Assembly (NCBI GenBank): GCA_003670925.1
Contig: QWQG01000148.1
Span: 1 to 38,955 of the forward strand
Direction: 5' to 3'
Source of the DNA: Planctomycetota bacterium
GTDB taxonomy: Bacteria; Planctomycetota; Planctomycetia; Planctomycetales; Planctomycetaceae
Length of the DNA: 38,955 nt
Below the pieces are notes generated by a model. That model made no database searches and was not told the DNA's origin. It saw only the letters and a program-made list of their open reading frames with translations. The translations under genes and the position numbers were made by a program. This document shows, in pieces, positions 33,701-38,955 of this stretch. The stretch's first letter is position 1; every line of letters begins with the position of its first letter.

Positions 33701-36023
33701 GTTTTCCATCCGGTCCCCAGTCAATCGCCACGGGGTCAATGACGAGCGGCTCAGCAGCAACCAGTTGCAACTCGTAGCCCTCTCGCACATGAGCGACCTT
33801 CATGGATTCTTCGGGGGACAACGGCGGAGTATCGGGTTTCGGCACGACCTCTGAAATCTGCGGCACAATCTCGGCATCGGCGACAGTAAAGTGCGAGGAA
33901 ACTTCTTCGGGCGTCAACACGCGATCATATAACGTGACTTCATCCAGCCGTCCTTCCAGCCCAAATAAGCGATCGCTGCGACCGCCGAGGACGATCTTGT
34001 CGTCTGCTTCGGCAAAGGTTGCTTCAAGTTCACCATCGATCTCCGGCTGAAGATTACCGTTAAGATAAACGGTGACATGATTCCCATTTCGAACCAGCGC
34101 TACATGATGCCACGTCCGAGTTTCCAGCACCGTGCGCCCGATGATCGCTTCGTCTCGCTTGTTTCCGTTGAACAAGAAGAGTTTGCCGTCCCAACCCAGA
34201 TTCATGTAGTTCCCGCCGATGCCCAGATGATCGCCCGCGACCTGCGCATCACCATCAGGCCCGCGCGAGAAAAAGTATCCTGTGACCGCACGCTCGCTGT
34301 TCGGGAAACCGTTCCAAACCCAACATTCGACACTGTACACGTTGCCCAATTGCGGAACTGTGGCAGCAACTCGCCCGCCCGCAAAATGCGCCGCCCGATT
34401 GCCTCGCGGTTGCTGATTCAACCCATCGCCCTTCGGTCCCGGCAGATAAAATGCAATCCCGTCTTCGTAGCGTGCATGATGAATGCCGAGTGCGTCGGCA
34501 GCTGCGGTGCCTGAAATCTCACCCAATCGCCAAAACGCCTTTGGCTTGGATTCCATCACGGCCTTTGCATAGGCATGTTGGTCATCGACGGTGTCGCGTC
34601 GCGGCTTTCCAGCGACCTGTTCCAGCAAACGCGTCAGCGTTTCCACGATCTGCGGTTCGGCTGCCACTTCCAACCCAGCGGTTCGCGCTGCCCAAGTCGT
34701 ATAGCCCCCGAGCGCATGTTGTTCGGGTGGCGGAATATAGCCCTCCGCTCCGTTGGCCAGTTCGATATTCATCGTAACCGCAAGTGGACTGCCGTTCTTC
34801 AACTTAATGCCCGTGATGCCGAAGACTTCATCGGGAATCGCCGTGATGCCAAAGTCCCCAATGCGAATCGCCTGCAGTTTGAGTTCCGCTGTGGGCTCTT
34901 CATGCAACCTCAATTGTTCGAAGGCATACACTTCCGACCAACCCCGCGGCAGCCGATCGCCGACCTGCGCGACCAGTTCGTGCGCCCATTGGAGCCGAGC
35001 CTCATCAGGAGCCCGCCGATTCAGTTTCAGCGTTTCTTCCGCCATCGCCAGTGTGATGTCAGATCGATACTGAATCGACTCACAAGCCCGCACCGCACCT
35101 TCCGCCAGAGCCTTGACGTAAGCGTCCAGATCATTCGGCTTCGCAGGTTGGCTGTAGTCCATCCACATGCTGTCGCCGCTGGTGCCCTGCGACAGAATCC
35201 CGACAAACCCTGGTTGCTGATTCGACACACCGATGAGTTCGGCAAACTTCAATCCAAACCGACCGCAGACGTCTCCGGACACCAGCGGCGAACCGTAGTA
35301 ATGCATCGCATAGTTCGCCAGCACGGCGAGCGGCTTGTCATCTGTCGTATGCACCGATAGAACCGTCAGATCAGTGTCCGCAGGTCCAGATGGACCGATG
35401 TGATTGGGACTTTGATAACCGGGATGCATGTGGGCTCGCACATTGAACTGCCCGAACGGATCGGCCATCGCCATGCGATCCGATCGAAAGATCCAGCGAC
35501 GACAATTGTTGTTCTGATCGTCGGTCACCATTGCCCAGCCCACTTTCGCCGGAGTCAGTTTTTCGCTCGCCTGCACAATACAACGAACAATCTGCCCCGG
35601 CAGGAATTGAGCGTACTCGGGGTCGACGCGGCTCCCGAGACACGGCATGGCTGACGGAGCCGAATGCGTATGTGTCGCCGAGATCAGCATGCGATTTGGC
35701 GGAATCCCCGTGAGCTGGCTTGCCTGTTCCTTCGCATCGTCCAGCATGGCTCGCGTCAGCATCAGACTATCTACCACGACGAGCGCGATGCGTTCCTTGC
35801 CATCATCTAAGACCAAAGCTCGAGCCATCAGCACGTCATGCGCCATCGTCGCCGTGCGTTCTTCGACCATGCCATTCACGATCACCGGAAACACCGTCGG
35901 CGTAATATCGACCATCGCCGCCCCGGCGCGAAACCCCATTGGCGCTAGTTCCTCCGCGGATAACGCTCTCCCCGCCGATCCAAGCGAAAGAACTGTACAG
36001 ACAAGTGTGATCCATCGGCGCAT
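30759..36023 (-). CDS. Giant exported ceramidase-like / LamG / PVC dehydrogenase / cytochrome c-type protein
   Basis: A 1754-residue exported protein. In order: a signal peptide (about 1-25); a domain like the N-terminus of neutral/alkaline ceramidase (about 28-455; GAAMVDITP, ISATHTHSAPSAMP, MHYYGSP); a laminin-G/concanavalin-type lectin fold (about 480-720, with WHHVALVRNGNHVTVYLNG); the Pirellula/Verrucomicrobium 'membrane-bound dehydrogenase' propeller (about 745-1190, WGPDGKLWVAEMADYPSG, WIVDMYRYMIEHPQW); HEAT-like helical repeats (about 1230-1590); and a C-terminal haem domain with CATCH at 1633-1637 and a later Met for the second ligand. The chosen ATG at 36023 has GAGGA nine bases upstream and yields the signal peptide; the open frame extends 39 codons further. 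Residues about 1024-1067 are encoded by a palindromic repeat pair. Substrate unknown; likely cell-surface polymer or lipid breakdown coupled to electron transfer. Confidence 0.9.
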   Translation of the reverse strand: MRRWITLVCTVLSLGSAGRALSAEELAPMGFRAGAAMVDITPTVFPVIVNGMVEERTATMAHDVLMARALVLDDGKERIALVVVDSLMLTRAMLDDAKEQASQLTGIPPNRMLISATHTHSAPSAMPCLGSRVDPEYAQFLPGQIVRCIVQASEKLTPAKVGWAMVTDDQNNNCRRWIFRSDRMAMADPFGQFNVRAHMHPGYQSPNHIGPSGPADTDLTVLSVHTTDDKPLAVLANYAMHYYGSPLVSGDVCGRFGLKFAELIGVSNQQPGFVGILSQGTSGDSMWMDYSQPAKPNDLDAYVKALAEGAVRACESIQYRSDITLAMAEETLKLNRRAPDEARLQWAHELVAQVGDRLPRGWSEVYAFEQLRLHEEPTAELKLQAIRIGDFGITAIPDEVFGITGIKLKNGSPLAVTMNIELANGAEGYIPPPEQHALGGYTTWAARTAGLEVAAEPQIVETLTRLLEQVAGKPRRDTVDDQHAYAKAVMESKPKAFWRLGEISGTAAADALGIHHARYEDGIAFYLPGPKGDGLNQQPRGNRAAHFAGGRVAATVPQLGNVYSVECWVWNGFPNSERAVTGYFFSRGPDGDAQVAGDHLGIGGNYMNLGWDGKLFLFNGNKRDEAIIGRTVLETRTWHHVALVRNGNHVTVYLNGNLQPEIDGELEATFAEADDKIVLGGRSDRLFGLEGRLDEVTLYDRVLTPEEVSSHFTVADAEIVPQISEVVPKPDTPPLSPEESMKVAHVREGYELQLVAAEPLVIDPVAIDWGPDGKLWVAEMADYPSGMDNNGKPGGRIRFLEDKNNDGKYETSTVLLNDVPFPTGVMAWGNGVIVTAAPEILYAEDSDGDGTADIRKTLFSGFLEGNQQLRVNGLRWGLDNWIHCASGSHHPGYGADSQILSHVTNERTAVGSRDFRIRPNEGLIDPQSGPSQFGRNRDAWGNWFGEQNSYPLWHYVLEDPYIRRNPHFAPPDPRNLMTPSNPLVYAATPPEKRFHSFEQSGRYTSACSGMVYLDELLFGENQQSPLPRVGGEGQGEGAATLALNAAEQSTPSSGLRPPSPLKLGEKGQFQHLPLQHAFSCEPFSNLVQHNLLIDDGVSFRLERDPAEADAKTDFFASEDRWCRPVMVRTGPDGALWIVDMYRYMIEHPQWLPKEGQAELRPFFRSGDDRGRIYRIVPKAASGNPGERGGVSLPVCSPRMDQCSTADLVESLESPNGWRRDMAQQLLIAARDELAVELLSTMVVGGKRPTARMHALCTLDGLNALTPKIVESALQDSHPGVRRYAVRLAPAAQVSLTSLLSLTQDADAKVRLELACVAGQVQDIASARILGDLLLCDTDPYLRAAVISSLNAGNISNTIARFRAVVQSDAPANKPGESNMLGFTAADRDELTSILYEQAASIANDDDLERLLLVTVDDSEDRLQAWQMKSFARMLDRLHARGWSISDHMVSNDHQTWIANAFRIARRMAADPAAEESLRVAAIPLLLRNSDQSLDVTTLQEMLKPQTPVRVQEAAIRHLGQQSTASASDALLVGWSSHSPLIRVQILTELSSRPEWIARLLAQMESGSVAAGEIDAAMRQRLLTIRDATIRGRLEKVFASETSADRKAVMEAFQPALQLTGDAARGALVFGKKCATCHKQGGVGHEVGPNLAALTTRTPESLFNAILDPSAAVEAKYLNFVVATTSGRSVIGMLSTETGSSITLLAAEGKSESVLRTDIEELRSTGKSLMPDGVEKDLTHQDIADVIDYVRTLQK
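32824..32953. repeat. Inverted pair of palindromes (REPIN-like) inside the giant gene
   Basis: Two hairpins lie in inverted orientation. The first has CCTTCTCCCC (32825-32834) pairing with GGGGAGAAGG (32843-32852). The second has CCCTCTCCCCC (32926-32936) pairing with GGGGGAGAGGG (32942-32952). Between them, TGAGGGGG near 32868-32875 mirrors CCCCCTCA at 32912-32919. The element is read in frame by the giant gene as a Gly/Pro/Glu-rich insert between YLDELLFGE and HAFSCEP, blocks that are close together in relatives as far as I recall them. Confidence 0.75.
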
Positions 36024-36426
36024 AACGGAAGTCCTCAGCGTGGAAACATCGGGGCGAGGCCGCCCATCATAACGGTGCATCCATCGCGGGACAAACTGGC
36101 ACGCTTTCAGCGTAGGGCTACGACCCGCATCTGACACCATCGCCTTGCGAAACAGGCAATCTCAGGCAGAAGAGCCGTGAAGGGCAACGCCGTTAGCCAT
36201 TTTTCTTTGGAAAAACGCAGCTCTGTCAATCTTGTTTCGAGTGAGTTCAGGTCGCGTTTCAGCCACGGTGTGGCGAAAGGTTTTAGCTACGGTCGCGAGT
36301 CCGGAGATTGCTCTCTGAAAAGAAGCGATCCCGATTGTCGCGCCCAGCATTGACGGTCTGGTGAGTGATTTGTATTTTGACCACGTCGACTTACAGAATT
36401 CTATTGCTCTCCCTAGCCTGTCAAAT
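36024..36426. other. Divergent gap with a degenerate repeat copy
   Basis: This 403-bp gap lies between the giant gene (leftward) and the peptidase (rightward). TAGCTACGGTCGCGAG at 36284-36299 matches 15 of 16 bases of the palindrome after xylA (16848-16863). AGCCACGG at 36261-36268 may be its eroded other arm. In-frame upstream extensions of both genes cross the gap but add no family-like residues. No clear promoter boxes. Confidence 0.45.
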
Positions 36427-37179
36427 ATGCCCCGCATGTTGATCATTCTGACCTTGCTGCTGGCGTTTCCAATGGTTCCGCTCATCGCGGAGGACACCAA
36501 AACAGTCAATGCCACCATTGAGCGTGAGACGCAAGAACTCAATGGATGGAAGGTGCACATCAACCGGGAATTGCTGAAAAACGAACCTAAAGCGACAAGG
36601 ATCGCACTCGGCCTGCTCACGAAGCAGTTGGCCGAAATCGTGCGGGTCGTGCCGGAACCGGCGGTAGCAGAACTGCGAAAGGTGCCATTGTATTTTTCTC
36701 CGGAATATCCGAACAAGAATGGTGGTGCGGAATTTCATCCGGGTGCTGAATGGCTGAAGGACAACGGCCGCGATCCCGTGATGGTCAAGGGTGTGGAATT
36801 CTCAAACATCCCGAATTTCGAACAGGAAACTCGCCGCATGCCAAATTTCGCACTGCACGAACTGGCGCATGCGTATCACAACATTGTGCTCAAGGAAGGC
36901 TTCGGAAATCCTCAGCTCATCGCGACATTCGAACGCGCAAAGGAAACTGGCGGGTACGACAAAGTCGAACGCTGGCACGGAAAAGAGGGGCAAAACACAT
37001 TCGAGCGTGCCTATGCGATCACGAACCCCATGGAGTATTTCGCTGAGACGACCGAGGCGTATTTCAGCAGGAACGACTTTTTTCCGTTCAACAGCGGCGA
37101 ATTGAAGACGCACGATCCGGAGATGTACGACCTGCTCACAGAACTATGGGGCGTGAAAGAGACCAGTCCCAAACCGTGA
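36427..37179 (+). CDS. Secreted zinc metallopeptidase-like protein
   Basis: A 250-residue protein starting at ATG 36427, which opens directly into an export signal (PRMLIILTLLLAFPMVPLIAED), cut near residue 21. GTG at 36361 would bury that signal behind 22 hydrophilic residues and is not preferred. The zinc site is HELAH at 144-148 in NFALHELAHAYHN. About 55 residues on, NPMEYFAETTEAYFSRNDFFPF supplies a likely third ligand or active-site Glu (203 or 207). The HExxH...E(Y/F)FAE layout is seen in lethal-factor-like and related gluzincin peptidases; exact family not assigned. Catalytic activity looks intact. It stands alone between the giant surface protein (divergent) and a palindromic element. 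Confidence 0.8.
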   Translation: MPRMLIILTLLLAFPMVPLIAEDTKTVNATIERETQELNGWKVHINRELLKNEPKATRIALGLLTKQLAEIVRVVPEPAVAELRKVPLYFSPEYPNKNGGAEFHPGAEWLKDNGRDPVMVKGVEFSNIPNFEQETRRMPNFALHELAHAYHNIVLKEGFGNPQLIATFERAKETGGYDKVERWHGKEGQNTFERAYAITNPMEYFAETTEAYFSRNDFFPFNSGELKTHDPEMYDLLTELWGVKETSPKP

Positions 37180-37245
37180 TGCACCAGAAAGCAAGGCGTG
37201 CCGCGGTTTTCGGAACCCCGTAGCAGATTTCGTGAGAACTCTGCT

Positions 37246-37386
37246 GGCTGCTGCCCAATGGCACTCACTTTGTAACCCGAAGCGTCAGCGAGGGGCTGAG
37301 GCTGTTTATTTTCACCGAGAATTCCCTCGCTGACGCTTCGGGTTGTTGAGTCCGGAACCAAAGTGAGTGGCATGGGGCTGCTGCCC
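37246..37386. mobile_element. MITE-like palindromic element with direct-repeat flanks
   Basis: Inner arms of 21 bp are perfect inverted repeats (37274-37294 and 37324-37344; core CCCGAAGCGTCAGCGAGG) around a 29-bp spacer. Outer arms of 15 bp (37258-37272 and 37359-37373, CACTCACTTTG core) pair with one mismatch. Outside these, GGCTGCTGCCC occurs as a direct repeat at 37246-37256 and 37376-37386, as a target duplication would. It carries no gene. It may also end transcription between the convergent peptidase and oxidoreductase genes. The minus-strand reading gives Asn-Pro-Lys-Arg-Gln-Arg-Gly, a peptide I associate with dispersed repeats in planctomycete genomes (from memory). Confidence 0.65.
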
Positions 37387-37390
37387 GCAA

Positions 37391-38770
37391 TCACATCTGG
37401 ATTTCAAACCCCTCGCGGCGTTCTCGTGCCGTAAAGCTCTGTGCCTGCGCATCGTCGAGAATGGTTTCCTTTTCAGGATCCCAGACAAGCTTACGTCCAA
37501 GACGTGCGGCGATTCCGGCGAGATGACATGTTGTCAGAGCACGGTGATGGCTGAATACATCTGAGATCGGCTCCTTCCGCGCTACAACCGCCTCGAAGAA
37601 ATTCTGGAAGTGGTTCACCAGCGGGCGATCTTTGTAAACGCGTTCCAGCGCCCCGTCCGGCAGAGGCTTTGATTGCAATTCATCAACCGCTTTGCCGCTC
37701 AGCCGGCCACGGTTGACGAACAAGCGCCCTGCAGTACCTTCGAACAGAATTCCATTGTCGCCGTCATGACGAATGTCGAGTTCCAGACCGTCCGCGAACT
37801 TCGCCTTGATCAGGAATTCCGTCGCCGTATTGTACTGCGAATCGTCGATGGGGAATCCATCCTTGAGCACAACCGGATGCTTGATCATCACAGGATCGAT
37901 CGACACAGGTCCGGTGCTTGTCTTGTCCATGGCCCACGTCGCAATATCGACATGATGCGCACCCCAGTCTGTCAGCTTGCCCCCGGAATATTCATACCAC
38001 CAGCGAAACTCGTAGTGGCCGCGTGACCAGCTTTTCGTTTCTCCGTTGTCACCCGCCAGATAGCGAAATGGAACCAATGGAGTCGGGCCCAGCCACAAAT
38101 TCCAGTCCAGCATACCGGGCGCCTCAACCTGCGGAAGTTGAGGACTTGTCGGCGCGCCACCGATGCCGCAGGTCGCCTTCTGCAGCTTGCCGATTCGTCC
38201 TTCGCGAATCAGGGCAATCGCCTTAATGAATGCGGCATCACTGCGTTGCTGAGTCCCGATCTGCACGATCCGTCCGGTCCTGCGACAGACCTCGCACATC
38301 TTCTGACCTTCTTCAATGGTCAGGGTCATCGGCTTCTCGCAGTAGACATCTTTCCCTGCGAGCATGGCCTCAATCGCAATCTTGGCGTGCCAGTGATCAG
38401 GTGTGGAAATGTGCACGATGTCGATATCTGCTCGATCGATAATCGCCCGATAGTCGGCCACGCTTTCCGGAACTGCTCCTGTCCAATCCTTGACCAGTTC
38501 GGCTGCAAGCGCCCGACGGCTTCCATCGGCGTCGCAAACCGCAACGTAGTCACCGAACGGACGAAAATCAGGCGCGCTACCATGAGGCCCATCAATTCCT
38601 GTTGCCTTCTGGCACCAGCGACTTCCAGTACCGATGGCTCCCACGCGAGGTCGATCATTGGCGCTGACAAAGCCCATGGCCCGCAGACTGCGAGTTGTCC
38701 AGACGGCGGCGCCGGCCCAAGCAAGAGAACTCTTCAACAAGTGACGACGACTGACAGTTCTGTGCAGCAT
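37391..38770 (-). CDS. Tat-exported Gfo/Idh/MocA family oxidoreductase
   Basis: A 459-residue NAD(P)-dependent sugar dehydrogenase-like protein. It opens with a twin-arginine signal, SRRHLLK followed by a hydrophobic stretch (SSLAWAGAAVW), so it is probably folded with cofactor before export. The Rossmann motif is VGAIGTGSR, the hinge has CEKPMTLT with the conserved Lys, and the catalytic-domain motif is DWGAHHVDIATWAMD. Relatives oxidise or isomerise sugars, inositols or sugar acids; substrate unknown. The ATG at 38788 is possible, but the ATG at 38770 has GAGGA eight bases upstream and keeps the whole Tat signal, so it is chosen. The stop lies 4 bases from the palindromic element. Such Tat-exported members are numerous in planctomycetes. 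Confidence 0.9.
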   Translation of the reverse strand: MLHRTVSRRHLLKSSLAWAGAAVWTTRSLRAMGFVSANDRPRVGAIGTGSRWCQKATGIDGPHGSAPDFRPFGDYVAVCDADGSRRALAAELVKDWTGAVPESVADYRAIIDRADIDIVHISTPDHWHAKIAIEAMLAGKDVYCEKPMTLTIEEGQKMCEVCRRTGRIVQIGTQQRSDAAFIKAIALIREGRIGKLQKATCGIGGAPTSPQLPQVEAPGMLDWNLWLGPTPLVPFRYLAGDNGETKSWSRGHYEFRWWYEYSGGKLTDWGAHHVDIATWAMDKTSTGPVSIDPVMIKHPVVLKDGFPIDDSQYNTATEFLIKAKFADGLELDIRHDGDNGILFEGTAGRLFVNRGRLSGKAVDELQSKPLPDGALERVYKDRPLVNHFQNFFEAVVARKEPISDVFSHHRALTTCHLAGIAARLGRKLVWDPEKETILDDAQAQSFTARERREGFEIQM

Positions 38771-38886
38771 TGGATTTGTCCTCGACATTATCTGAAGGTC
38801 ATATAAAACGTTCTCAACGTGTCACCACTTAACCCGACCGCCAGTCCCCGTAACTTGACTCTCCGCGTCGAGCCCATTCACTTTTT

Positions 38887-38955
38887 TCCTGCCCCCTGAC
38901 TCCTGCCCCCTGACTCCTGCCAGCTGACTCCTGCCAGCTGACTCCTGCCAGCTGA
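38887..38955. repeat. 14-bp tandem repeat running off the right edge
   Basis: Five units of 14 bp: two TCCTGCCCCCTGAC (38887-38900, 38901-38914), then two TCCTGCCAGCTGAC (38915-38928, 38929-38942), then a third cut by the window end. The variants differ at two positions, and like units are adjacent, as expected from slippage or unequal exchange. Its full length is unknown. It lies upstream of the oxidoreductase gene, not in a coding frame I can support. Confidence 0.9.

Noticed and set aside
36162..36716. 184-codon leftward frame
   Set aside because: Antisense to the secreted peptidase, whose signal peptide and HELAH motif are clear. Ser/Arg-rich composition is typical of an antisense shadow.
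38887..38955. CRISPR array at the right edge
   Set aside because: Units are 14 bp directly joined, without spacers.

Overview
The window looks like chromosomal DNA of a planctomycete (phylum Planctomycetota). The strongest evidence is a giant exported protein at 30759-36023. It joins a ceramidase-like domain, a laminin-G-like domain, the 'membrane-bound dehydrogenase' domain typical of Pirellula/Verrucomicrobium relatives, and a C-terminal CxxCH haem motif. Supporting signs are a Tat-exported Gfo/Idh/MocA oxidoreductase, large exported proteins of unknown function, long gene-free gaps, many starts without a Shine-Dalgarno sequence, and several palindromic repeats. No rRNA, tRNA, CRISPR array, transposase or phage gene was seen. 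Genus cannot be assigned from the sequence alone.

Layout. (1) 1-3634: the 3' end of a class II DAHP synthase gene, an orphan SEDS-family (FtsW/RodA-like) gene, and a protein made of three tandem RidA domains. (2) 3635-9946: a rhamnose locus, rhaA-rhaT-rhaP-rhaQ-rhaS (isomerase, ABC ATPase, two permeases, lipoprotein binding protein). Its first four genes are joined by three ATGA stop/start overlaps. An 11-base motif occurs both before rhaA and inside a palindrome before rhaS. (3) 9958-15025, minus strand: an RND/MMPL exporter with its own terminator, then thioredoxin and a long coiled-coil protein. (4) 15509-22321: xylose isomerase, a VKOR-thioredoxin fusion with a ten-G tract near its start, a LOG-family protein, an FHA-domain protein and a class III aminotransferase. 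(5) 22720-30749: an exported protein of unknown function, a PhyH-type dioxygenase, a lipoprotein built of five degenerate repeats, a purine nucleoside phosphorylase with an altered specificity residue, an extremely acidic small protein with a clear terminator, and a small unknown protein. (6) 30759-38955: the giant multidomain protein, a secreted HExxH peptidase, a Tat-exported oxidoreductase, and three kinds of repeat DNA.

How it fits together. The rha locus imports and isomerises L-rhamnose but has no rhamnulokinase or aldolase, so the pathway must be finished elsewhere. Xylose isomerase adds a second sugar entry point. The VKOR-thioredoxin fusion and trxA act on disulfides on opposite sides of the membrane. 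The last 8 kb encodes exported degradative or redox proteins that fit a polymer-degrading lifestyle.

Most worth checking: the triple-RidA chain, the inverted palindrome pair read in frame inside the giant gene (32824-32953), the MITE-like palindrome with 11-bp direct flanks (37246-37386), the G10 tract in the VKOR gene, the shared motif in the rha locus, the five-repeat lipoprotein, and the Asn-to-Asp change in the phosphorylase. All functional calls come from reading motifs. No database search was run.
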